DNA from: Bacillus sp. PK3_68
Lineage (GTDB): Bacteria > Bacillota > Bacilli > Bacillales > Domibacillaceae
Assembly (NCBI RefSeq): GCF_003600835.1
Contig: NZ_NQYC01000001.1
Location: forward strand, 2,899,001 to 2,963,000
Length of the DNA stretch: 64,000 bases
Direction of reading: 5' to 3'
The first letter of the stretch is position 1, and the number at the start of each line of letters is the position of its first letter. The notes below the pieces were generated by a model. It was not told the origin of the DNA. It did no database searches and saw only the letters and a program-made list of their open reading frames with translations. Of the stretch, positions 35,637-43,197 are shown piece after piece. A program made the position numbers and the translations under genes.

Positions 35637-36778
35637 CTTTCTTTCATGACGGGCGGTTCTTTCAACAAGCTGCCAACAGCGGCAACCACTAATAAAATAC
35701 CAGTAAAAAGAAAGCCTTGGGCTATTGTAAAAGCTAGCCAGCCGATTACTCCTGAGCCAGCAACGACACCGAATGAAAAGAAGGCGTAAAAGTATCCATA
35801 GGCTTTTCCGCGGTGATCAGGAGTGACGGCTCCAATGAGCAGTGAATTAAGAGAAGGAAATAGAAAGGCGAAGCCAATACCGTATAGTACCATACATAAA
35901 TAAAGCAATTGAATGGCTTCAATTTGACTTGCCAAGGCGAGGCTTATTCCCATCATTGCCATTCCAAATGCTAGCGTGAATGAGGGTTGGATACGGTCAA
36001 ATACTGTATTAACAGGTAAAAGAAAGATCATAACAGCTGTGATCCCGAAGACACTTAAAAGCATTCCGCTCGTCTGGGCATCGTAGCCGAGAAGAATGAC
36101 TTTCAACGGCAGCATATAGGCGAGCACTCCCTGAGAAAACATAAGTAGGAATGCCCCGATAAATGCTTTCACTACTTCTGCATTTTTAAAGAAATCCCTC
36201 ACGTTCATTTGTTCATTTTGCTTACTCTCTTCACTAGCTCTCCTGTTGGTACGCAACAGGAAGAATGCAAGTACACCTAACAGGAGCAAAGCCAAGGCGG
36301 TAACGGTTAAAACAGTCGTTTCACTCGTCCGGCTGGCAACGATGCCGCTGAATGCTGGTCCGACAATGGCTGCTAAACCAACAAATGCTCCAGAAATAGC
36401 TGCCCCTTTTCCTTTTTTTCCTTCTTTTGCTGCGTTCGCTAAATAAGTGAACGCAGCAGGAACGATCAAGCCAGCGAGCATCCCATGTATAAAGCGAATA
36501 GCGAGCAGTGACCAGGCATCGACAGCAAAATGATAGAGTAATAAAGCCGCTCCTGTAAATAACAGGCCAGCCAGTAATACTCGAAAGGCCCCTTTTTTAT
36601 CGGTAAGGAAGCCGGAGAGGATATTTCCGATTGTATTAGAGAAAGAATACATGCCAACAGCAAGCCCTGTTAAAAACGGTGTGGCACCGAGGCTTTCTGC
36701 AAAGGGGCTCATAATCGGCAGTTGTGTAAACAAGTCAAAAAACGAAAAGAAGATAATAATATAGACAAACACACGCAT
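35630..36778 (-). CDS. MFS transporter
   Basis: A 382-residue, twelve-helix major facilitator, with motif A in the loop after helix two (GNILSGFLTDKKGAFRVLLAG) and FIHGMLAGLIVPAAFTYLA in helix four. It is of the drug-efflux-like group found widely in Bacillus, but the substrate is not evident. The ATG at 36778 lies after AGGAGCGGC on the minus strand. Convergent with the DUF2085 gene, with a seven-base overlap of the ends. Confidence 0.85.
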   Translation of the reverse strand: MRVFVYIIIFFSFFDLFTQLPIMSPFAESLGATPFLTGLAVGMYSFSNTIGNILSGFLTDKKGAFRVLLAGLLFTGAALLLYHFAVDAWSLLAIRFIHGMLAGLIVPAAFTYLANAAKEGKKGKGAAISGAFVGLAAIVGPAFSGIVASRTSETTVLTVTALALLLLGVLAFFLLRTNRRASEESKQNEQMNVRDFFKNAEVVKAFIGAFLLMFSQGVLAYMLPLKVILLGYDAQTSGMLLSVFGITAVMIFLLPVNTVFDRIQPSFTLAFGMAMMGISLALASQIEAIQLLYLCMVLYGIGFAFLFPSLNSLLIGAVTPDHRGKAYGYFYAFFSFGVVAGSGVIGWLAFTIAQGFLFTGILLVVAAVGSLLKEPPVMKESQ

Positions 36779-36959
36779 ATTTTTAGCCGCTCCTATCCCG
36801 ATGTTCTTCCTATTATTCTTCTTTTTGAAGAAAGTTTTGTCAAGGCAGCCTGTATTTTTTAGAAATTTCCATGCTTAATGGTTGAGTCTCGATCATAAAT
36901 GATTCAAAATAAACAAGAGGATTTTCATCTCTTGGAGCATAAAAAGAGGAGTTTTTAAC

Positions 36960-37325
36960 ATGAATAAAGTTTTGTTTTGGTTGACGTGGGGGCTGGCTTT
37001 TCTCATTATTAATCTGTCTGTTGTTCCCATTGCGGCATTTATATTATATGGTGCAGGGGAAAATGAAGGAATATTTTCCGCTCCTTTTATAAGAATAGTC
37101 GGTCTTTTTCTGCTTGTTAATCTAATTACATTGCAAATGTTTATTGCTGGCCGCAAAGACAATAAAAGAGGCTTTCTTATCGGAGTGAATATGGCTGTCC
37201 TTCAGGTAGCAGGACTTGTCCTGTTTATTTCTACTATTTCAACTGTAGCTGTTATTTTTGTGATGGTTATTCTTCTTGTTGCGGCTGTCCTGCTTGTAAA
37301 AGAGATACGCCGGCCCGCATACTAA
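36960..37325 (+). CDS. Hypothetical four-helix membrane protein
   Basis: A 121-residue protein, almost entirely hydrophobic with four helices and a short basic loop (AGRKDNKRG) between helices two and three. No motif is recognised. GAGGAG lies eight bases before the ATG. It stands alone and is followed by a terminator. Confidence 0.65.
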   Translation: MNKVLFWLTWGLAFLIINLSVVPIAAFILYGAGENEGIFSAPFIRIVGLFLLVNLITLQMFIAGRKDNKRGFLIGVNMAVLQVAGLVLFISTISTVAVIFVMVILLVAAVLLVKEIRRPAY

Positions 37326-37394
37326 GCACCTGAACTGTAGTAATGGATTCTAGAATGATAGTTTTTTCCAATTCCAATGAGAATAACTGTGTTT

Positions 37395-37428
37395 AAAAAA
37401 CTTTGTCTATGAGGGCAAAGTTTTTTTA
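37395..37428 (+). terminator. Rho-independent terminator
   Basis: AAAAAACTTTG and CAAAGTTTTTTT pair around a loop of about ten bases with a T run. Confidence 0.75.
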
Positions 37429-37522
37429 GTTCTTAAATTTTGAGCCCTTCTTCATCCTATGATATGGTTTAGTAAATCAGTAATTTTTTGTAAAAACTAC
37501 TATTGCGGAGGTTTTATCACAA

Positions 37523-38722
37523 ATGAATAACTCTCAAGGCAATGACAACTTAGTCCCATTTACAAAAGAATTTACCAAGAACCCATACCCTGCTTATGCA
37601 AGATTAAGAGAAGAAGATCCTGTCTACCGCATCGCTTTGCCTGATGGGCAGCACGGATGGATGATTACAACATATGAAGCAGCAGTTGAGGCTTTAAAAG
37701 ATAAACGATTTATTAAGGATTTTGCAAAACTATTCGGCGGCAATATGGATCATGGCAGTGTGTTTACTGAAAATATGTTATTTTCTGATCCGCCTGACCA
37801 CAAACGGTTGCGCGGTTTAGTTCAAAAAGCCTTTACGCCGAAAATGATTGCAGGCATGAGGGAACGAATTCAAGAAATTACAGATGAGCTCTTAGATCAG
37901 GTGTCCGACCAGGGAACAATGAATTTAATTGATGACTTTGCTTTTCCGCTGCCGATTATCGTTATTTGCGAAATGCTTGGCGTCCCTTCAGCAGACCGCG
38001 ATAAGTTTCGTGTTTGGTCTAACTCGTTAATTGAAGGGTCAAATGGAGAACACGCAGAGAACATGTATCAGCATATGACAGAGTTTGTTACCTACCTTGG
38101 TGAGTGGTTTGCCAAGACTCGAGAGCATCCGGGCGATGATTTGATTAGCCAACTCATTCACGCGGAGAATGAAGGCGATCAACTGACGGAAAAAGAGCTA
38201 TATGGAGTTGTCTCGTTGCTCATTATTGCTGGCCATGAAACGACTGTCAATTTAATTGGAAATGGGGTTCTTGCCCTGTTGGAGCATCCCGACCAGCTAA
38301 AAAAGCTAAAAAACAATCCCGATTTAATTCAAACGGCGATCGAGGAATTGCTTCGCTTTAATGGACCAGTTGAATTTAGTACTTCCCGCTGGGCAGGGGA
38401 GGATTTTGAGTTCAAAGGAAAATTAATGAGAAAAGGTGAAGTGGTGATTATCGCCCTCAATTCTGCTAATCATGATCCTGCTCAATTTAAGGACCCGGAA
38501 ATTCTTGATATTACAAGAGAAAAGAGTCCGCATCTGGCATTTGGAAAAGGCATTCATCTTTGCCTTGGTGCACCGCTTGCTCGTCTAGAAGGTGAGATTG
38601 CCATTAACAGCCTGCTTCAGCGCTTTCCTGAGATGAAGCTCAGCGTTCACCCAGATAAACTGGAGTGGAGGCCGGGGATGATTGTTCGGGGGGTCAAAGA
38701 AATTCCAGTTTCCTTATACTAA
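37523..38722 (+). CDS. Cytochrome P450
   Basis: A 399-residue soluble P450 monooxygenase of the bacterial CYP107-like group (B. subtilis CypA relatives). The heme thiolate is Cys347 in FGKGIHLCLGAPLARLE. The oxygen-activation motif AGHET (236-240) is in the I helix, and the ExxR pair is Glu275-Arg278. GGAGG precedes the ATG by about ten bases. No ferredoxin or reductase gene is adjacent. The 4Fe-4S ferredoxin at 60962 is a possible donor. Substrate unknown. Confidence 0.9.
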   Translation: MNNSQGNDNLVPFTKEFTKNPYPAYARLREEDPVYRIALPDGQHGWMITTYEAAVEALKDKRFIKDFAKLFGGNMDHGSVFTENMLFSDPPDHKRLRGLVQKAFTPKMIAGMRERIQEITDELLDQVSDQGTMNLIDDFAFPLPIIVICEMLGVPSADRDKFRVWSNSLIEGSNGEHAENMYQHMTEFVTYLGEWFAKTREHPGDDLISQLIHAENEGDQLTEKELYGVVSLLIIAGHETTVNLIGNGVLALLEHPDQLKKLKNNPDLIQTAIEELLRFNGPVEFSTSRWAGEDFEFKGKLMRKGEVVIIALNSANHDPAQFKDPEILDITREKSPHLAFGKGIHLCLGAPLARLEGEIAINSLLQRFPEMKLSVHPDKLEWRPGMIVRGVKEIPVSLY

Positions 38723-38907
38723 TGTGAAGAATAAATTAAAGCCGTCATTATTTGTAGATCATGGCTGCTTTAGTTGCCATGATCAGCGGTTTTGCCATTT
38801 TGATCGCAGAAAGAAGTTTTTCTTTTTAAAAAGCACGTGCCAATTAATTAAGACTTAAAACAATGAAGTGATCAAGCACAACTGCAATGAAGAATGAAAT
38901 CTCCAAT

Positions 38908-38945
38908 AAAAAAGCGCCGCTGCTTTTTAGCAGGGACGCTTTTTA
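38908..38945. terminator. Terminator of trhO
   Basis: AAAAAAGCG with CGCTTTTT forms the outer stem and CTGC/GCAG the inner one. On the minus strand the tail is T-rich. A separate hairpin, GATCATGGC/GCCATGATC (38757-38784), follows the P450 gene. Confidence 0.7.
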
Positions 38946-38949
38946 GTGT

Positions 38950-39909
38950 TTATTGCTGTTCTTCTAGCTGTTTGACTCTTTCTTGCCACTCTTCTTCAGA
39001 AATTCCATGTTCAGCTACATATCTGTTGCGTGGATGGACACGGCATTCATGAGAGCAGCTGCGTAAATACTTATGCTCATTTTCTTCTGAAGCTAGAATC
39101 TTTTCATTACACTCCGGATTAGCACAGTTCACATAGCGCTCGCAAGGCTCACCAGAAAAATAGTCACGGCCGACAATTATATGTTCTTTTTGGTTAACAG
39201 GAACGCTGATGCGCTCATCAAATACGTAACATTGGCCGTCCCATAATTCCCCTTGCACCTCAGGATCTTTTCCGTAGGTGACAATTCCGCCGTGCAGTTG
39301 TCCGACGTCTTCGAAGCCTTCTTTTAATAGCCAGCCAGAGAACTTTTCACAGCGGACACCGCCTGTGCAATACGTTAAAATTTTCTTGCCTTCTAATTTT
39401 TCTTTATTTTGACGAACCCAGTCTGGAAGCTCACGGAAATTCCGGATGTCAGGCTTGATGGCTCCTCTAAAATGTCCAAGGTCATATTCATAATCGTTGC
39501 GGGCATCGAGAACGACGGTGTCTTCCTGCTGCATTTGTTCAAAGAATTCTTTAGGCTCCAAGTATTTACCCGTCAGCTCTAAAGGATTAATGTCTTCTTC
39601 CAGGCGCAGGGTCACAAGTTCTTTTTTCGGACGAACTTTCATCTTTTTAAATGCATGCTCGTCTGCTTCATCAATCTTATATACCATGTCAGCAAAACGA
39701 GGATCCTTCTTCATTTCGCTCATGTATGCCTCTGCTTGTTCAACGGTTCCTGATACGGTTCCATTGATCCCTTCATGAGAGACTAGGATGCGCCCTTTCA
39801 ACCCGAGTTCTTTGCAAAATTCCAAGTGCTCTGCTGCATACTCTTCCGGATTATCTATAGAAACATAATGGTAATATAATAAAACTCTATATGGTTTTGT
39901 GGTAATCAA
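38950..39909 (-). CDS. trhO: tRNA uridine(34) hydroxylase (rhodanese-family UPF0176)
   Basis: A 319-residue protein: an N-terminal acylphosphatase-like domain ([24 protein letters not shown]) followed by a rhodanese domain and a cysteine-rich C-terminus. The rhodanese loop [10 protein letters not shown] places the essential cysteines at 181 and 187. TrhO performs oxygen-dependent hydroxylation of U34 in some tRNAs, the first step toward 5-methoxyuridine. The C-terminal four-Cys cluster (CANPEC and CSHEC) probably binds zinc. It is monocistronic. Confidence 0.92.
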   Translation of the reverse strand: MITTKPYRVLLYYHYVSIDNPEEYAAEHLEFCKELGLKGRILVSHEGINGTVSGTVEQAEAYMSEMKKDPRFADMVYKIDEADEHAFKKMKVRPKKELVTLRLEEDINPLELTGKYLEPKEFFEQMQQEDTVVLDARNDYEYDLGHFRGAIKPDIRNFRELPDWVRQNKEKLEGKKILTYCTGGVRCEKFSGWLLKEGFEDVGQLHGGIVTYGKDPEVQGELWDGQCYVFDERISVPVNQKEHIIVGRDYFSGEPCERYVNCANPECNEKILASEENEHKYLRSCSHECRVHPRNRYVAEHGISEEEWQERVKQLEEQQ

Positions 39910-40136
39910 TGTTCTTACCGCCTTCTATTTAAAATGATTTCGAGTCATAAAACAAAAGAAAAGAGCCTTTTGTTTTATTTTTAAGCATACATTACTATTT
40001 AAACAATTTTTCAGCGAGATAGCAAATGTTAGTTTTTTCAATTGAAAAGAAGCTAGCAGTTTAAATGTGATGGAACATTCTGTACAATTTTGATAGGAAT
40101 ATCAATTAATAAATAAAAGTGAGAAGGAGGAATAAA

Positions 40137-40910
40137 ATGGGTGCTATTGATCTGCAGAAAAAGAGCTTAAAAGTAGTTCTGGAGAAAAAACAATTAACAG
40201 CGGTGACAGCACGTGTCGGTTTAGTGCTGGATATTACAGGTTCGATGAGAACACTCTACAAAAAAGGTACAGTTCAAAAGGTAGTGGAACGGATTTTAGC
40301 TGTGGCTGCGGAATTTGACGATGATGGAAAGCTGGATGTTTGGGTATATGATAATGAATTCTCACGCCTTGAGCCGGTGACAGAGAAAGATTTTGAAGGG
40401 TATGTGGATAGAGAAATTTTGCAAGATGATAGCGTGCATAAATTTGGCAGGAATGAGGAATTGCCTGTTATGAAAGATGTTTTGACGAAGTATTTGCAGG
40501 AAGAACCTGCAAAAGATCCGGCCTTTATCGTTTTCATCAATGATGGCGGCTGCCGGAAAAATATTAAGTCCCTTATCGAAGGATCAGCGGACAAGCCATT
40601 GTTCTGGCAGTTTGTTGGGATTGGCAATGGCAATTTCGACTTCTTAAAAAAGCTAGACACACTAGAAGGACGAGAGACGGATAATGCTAATTTCCTTCAC
40701 ATCGAAGAGATTGAGAAAATTTCTGACAATGAGCTCTATGATGCTTTGTTAAATGAATTTCCAAGTTGGCTAAAGGAAGCGGCACAAAAGGGGATATTAA
40801 CAAATAATATGGCACAAAAAGAAACGGCAGCAACAGCAGAGCCGGAATCAGAACCAGAATCATCCTCTAAAGAGCAAAAAGGGTTTTTTAGCAGGTTGTT
40901 CGGCAAATAA
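40137..40910 (+). CDS. VWA-domain protein, tellurium-resistance type
   Basis: A 257-residue cytosolic protein with a von Willebrand A domain. The MIDAS motif is DITGS (residues 32-36) with later Thr and Asp (VFINDGG). The layout GLVLDITGSMRTLYKKG and WQFVGIGNGNFDFLKKLD matches TerF/YceD-region VWA proteins that go with Ter stress proteins. The C-terminus is a flexible acidic linker then GFFSRLFGK. No ter genes are nearby. The ATG at 40137 follows GGAGGAATAAA; the frame to 40119 is not needed. Confidence 0.8.
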   Translation: MGAIDLQKKSLKVVLEKKQLTAVTARVGLVLDITGSMRTLYKKGTVQKVVERILAVAAEFDDDGKLDVWVYDNEFSRLEPVTEKDFEGYVDREILQDDSVHKFGRNEELPVMKDVLTKYLQEEPAKDPAFIVFINDGGCRKNIKSLIEGSADKPLFWQFVGIGNGNFDFLKKLDTLEGRETDNANFLHIEEIEKISDNELYDALLNEFPSWLKEAAQKGILTNNMAQKETAATAEPESEPESSSKEQKGFFSRLFGK

Positions 40911-40912
40911 AA

Positions 40913-40941
40913 GGGATCAGGCGAAGGTGCACCTGATCCCA
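40913..40941. terminator. Hairpin between convergent genes
   Basis: GGGATCAGG and CCTGATCCC form a 9-bp stem around a ten-base loop, with no long T run. It probably ends the VWA gene transcript. Confidence 0.55.
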
Positions 40942-40961
40942 CATAGTCTTATCTGCAAAGG

Positions 40962-41708
40962 CTAATTTTTATTGTTGTCAGCATAAATGGCCATTGCTTC
41001 ACACATAAATTTCGCAAGCCCCGGCCCAAACTGATCAATGTTTTTCGTGAATCGCTCATCAGCAACATACATCTGGCCCAACCCTTTAAATGCATCAAGA
41101 GAATAGCTGCCTATCTTATTCAAAAACAAGTACCATTCCTTAATAGCTGTCTGTACTTCTTTGGACTCAGGCGGATCATTGCGGAGAGCCGCAAGCTTTG
41201 TATAGATGGCATTCATCCCTTTAGATAAGTCGTCTTGTTCTTCTTTAGACATGCTGGCTAGCTTAGCGTTTGATTCGTCTACTGCTTTGTTGCCCCAACG
41301 TTCTCGGGCCTCTTGTTCGTAAGGGTTTTGACTAAAATCAAAGCCCTCAAATTTTTCTTTGTTTGACATCTGAATGTCTCCTTTCATATGTTGAATGGTT
41401 TTTTCGACAGTCGCAATCATCTGATTAAGCCGGCGGCGTTTTTCAATTAGCATTTTCTGATGCAGCTCCAACGCTTCCCTGCGGTCAAATGAAGGACTGT
41501 CAATGATTTCTTTTATCTTTTTTAAAGGGAAGCCGAGTTCTTTGAAAAATAAGATTTGCTGGAGCATCTCAAGGTCTTCATTTGTATACAAGCGATAGCC
41601 CGCTTTTGTTGTATGGGTTGGACGCAACAGTCCAATTTGATCATAATGATGCAGTGTGCGCACACTAATTCCTGCCATATCAGCGACTTCTTTAATTTTC
41701 ATTACCAT
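40962..41708 (-). CDS. mta: MerR-family multidrug transport activator with TipAS domain
   Basis: A 248-residue regulator of the Mta/TipAL type. Residues 1-75 are the MerR winged helix (IKEVADMAGISVRTLHHYDQIGLL), 76-112 the dimerization coil, and 115-248 a TipAS antibiotic-binding domain (ERWGNKAVDES, FMCEAMAIYADN near the end). B. subtilis Mta activates its own gene and drug pumps. The promoter upstream has the 19-base spacer typical of MerR control. GGGAGG precedes the ATG at 41708; the second ATG two codons on is the alternative start. Confidence 0.9.
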   Translation of the reverse strand: MVMKIKEVADMAGISVRTLHHYDQIGLLRPTHTTKAGYRLYTNEDLEMLQQILFFKELGFPLKKIKEIIDSPSFDRREALELHQKMLIEKRRRLNQMIATVEKTIQHMKGDIQMSNKEKFEGFDFSQNPYEQEARERWGNKAVDESNAKLASMSKEEQDDLSKGMNAIYTKLAALRNDPPESKEVQTAIKEWYLFLNKIGSYSLDAFKGLGQMYVADERFTKNIDQFGPGLAKFMCEAMAIYADNNKN

Positions 41709-41732
41709 GATTGTTGCCTCCCTTATATTTGT

Positions 41733-41763
41733 AATATAAAGTATGACGTAACGAGAGAGTCAA
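41733..41763 (-). promoter_or_regulatory. MerR-type autoregulated promoter (19-base spacer)
   Basis: On the minus strand, TTGACT (41763-41758) and TATATT (41738-41733) are separated by 19 bases instead of 17. MerR activators twist such spacers to bring the elements into register, so this is the expected target of the gene it drives. Confidence 0.7.
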
Positions 41764-41834
41764 CAGCAATTTACATATTATTTTAGCGCTACGAAAATGA
41801 TAGACTAAATAAAATTTTATAGGAAGTGATTACG

Positions 41835-42443
41835 TTGATCTCAGTTGATCCAGCAGCTAACAGCATAAAGGATAATTATAAGCTTTTGATTGGTAGCATT
41901 GTCCCAAGGCCCATTGCTTTTGTGACGACAATAGCAGAGGATGGAACATTAAACGGTGCGCCCTTCAGTTATTTTAATATTGTTTCTGCCAATCCGCCGT
42001 TGATATCTCTGGCGATCCAGAGAGCCGGAGAGAAGCAAAAAGACACAGCCCGCAATGCGATACAGTTAAAGGAGTTTGTTGTCCATATCGTGGATGAAAG
42101 GAATGTAGGAAAAATTAATGAGACGGCAGCTATGCTTCCGGCTGATGAAAGTGAAATTGATTTGGCCGGTTTAATACCAATCGAGAGCACGAAAGTTTCT
42201 GTACAGGGTGTGAAAGAAGCGGGTGTTCGAATGGAATGTGTGCTGGAACAGGCCTTTGAATTGGGAGGGGAAGATGCTCCTTCAACTGATCTGTTAATTG
42301 GAAGGGTTGTTCTCTTTCACTTTGAGGAGCAGATTTATAACAAAGGAAAAATCAATTATAGTGAGTTAAAAGCTGTTAGCCGGCTAGCAGGGGCTGATTA
42401 TGCTAAAGTAGGTGAAATTTTTTCTTTGGAACGGCCAAAATAA
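41835..42443 (+). CDS. Flavin reductase-like FMN-binding protein (YwrF-like)
   Basis: A 202-residue protein of the FMN-binding split barrel (flavin reductase) family, with the VPRPIAFVTTIAEDGTLNGAPFSYFN core in two pieces and NPPLISLAIQR. Members reduce or bind FMN; B. subtilis YwrF is similar in length and start. I chose TTG at 41835, seven to eight bases after AGGAAGTG. The GTG at 41826 overlaps the ribosome site. A terminator follows. Confidence 0.85.
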   Translation: MISVDPAANSIKDNYKLLIGSIVPRPIAFVTTIAEDGTLNGAPFSYFNIVSANPPLISLAIQRAGEKQKDTARNAIQLKEFVVHIVDERNVGKINETAAMLPADESEIDLAGLIPIESTKVSVQGVKEAGVRMECVLEQAFELGGEDAPSTDLLIGRVVLFHFEEQIYNKGKINYSELKAVSRLAGADYAKVGEIFSLERPK

Positions 42444-42602
42444 TAAGAGCAGAAGAAGACAGATAAAACATTATTCCAAAAAGCAGGAGAATCATCCAAG
42501 CTAACACTATTTTTGCTTTATGATACAGGCGGCATTGACAGGCTTCATACATTTAAAAATAAGCGGCTTCAGAACGAGTATGTTAGGATTTGTCCGCATT
42601 TT

Positions 42603-42632
42603 AAAGAGAACTTTTTAAAGTTCTCTTTTTTA
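42603..42632 (+). terminator. Rho-independent terminator
   Basis: AAAGAGAACTT and AAGTTCTCTTT pair perfectly around a four-base loop, followed by a T run. It lies about 160 bases after the flavin reductase stop in a stretch otherwise without features. Confidence 0.8.
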
Positions 42633-42691
42633 TGTATAGAGGAACCGTTTGTATTTAACCGGCTGTTAATGCTTATCTTCAGGCTTTTACA

Positions 42692-42736
42692 TTGACATTC
42701 ATTAGTTGAGTCCCTAAACTTATATAATGTTTAGGG
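42692..42736 (+). promoter_or_regulatory. Promoter and palindromic operator of the MarR-MMPL operon
   Basis: TTGACA (42692-42697) and TATAAT (42723-42728) are the visible promoter elements, though their spacing is not standard, so the true -35 is uncertain. CCCTAAAC (42712-42719) and GTTTAGGG (42729-42736) are perfect inverted 8-base arms around nine bases that contain the -10. This is an ideal autorepression site for the MarR protein encoded next. Confidence 0.75.
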
Positions 42737-42747
42737 GGGCAACTAAT

Positions 42748-43194
42748 GTGAAAAAACAATTAAGAGAAGCGGTGGAATTGTTCGAGGAAGTGATCATTTA
42801 TGGGACAGAAAGGGTAATTAAATCAGTGGATAATCCGTTATGGCGTGAGTACTCACCGGAGCAGATGCAGTCGCTGAAAATTATCAACAAGCATGGTCTC
42901 ATTGCTGTAGGACAGTTGGCAGCCATGCAGGGAGTTCACAAGAGTGCCATTTCCCACCGTCTAAAGCAACTAGATGAAAATGGATTGATTCGAACAGGGA
43001 AAGCAGAAGGGGATCAGCGAACAAAGCTTGTGGAGCTGACGGAGAAAGGAAAAGCCATTGTGCAGCAGTCGGATCAAGTGTTATATGAGTACATTGAACA
43101 GCTGCTGTCTGATGAGGTGGAAGAACAGGAGGTTGAACAGTTTGTTAAAACGTTCCGCAAGCTGAAGGAAGTGTTGAAAGTGAAGGGAGTGTAG
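42748..43194 (+). CDS. ydgG: MarR-family regulator (YdgG-like)
   Basis: A 148-residue winged-helix repressor. The DNA-binding region is VGQLAAMQGVHKSAISHRLKQLDENGLI with the wing GDQRTKLVELTEKG. The start is GTG at 42748, eight bases after AGGGGGG; the ATG at 42727 lies in the operator. It precedes an MMPL transporter by three bases, the same pair as B. subtilis ydgG-ydgH, and it presumably represses the operon through the palindrome at 42712-42736. Confidence 0.85.
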   Translation: MKKQLREAVELFEEVIIYGTERVIKSVDNPLWREYSPEQMQSLKIINKHGLIAVGQLAAMQGVHKSAISHRLKQLDENGLIRTGKAEGDQRTKLVELTEKGKAIVQQSDQVLYEYIEQLLSDEVEEQEVEQFVKTFRKLKEVLKVKGV

Positions 43195-43197
43195 TGA

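Noticed and set aside
42513-42695. 60-residue open frame before the MarR gene
   Set aside because: Contains the flavin reductase terminator and the MarR promoter, and has no ribosome site.
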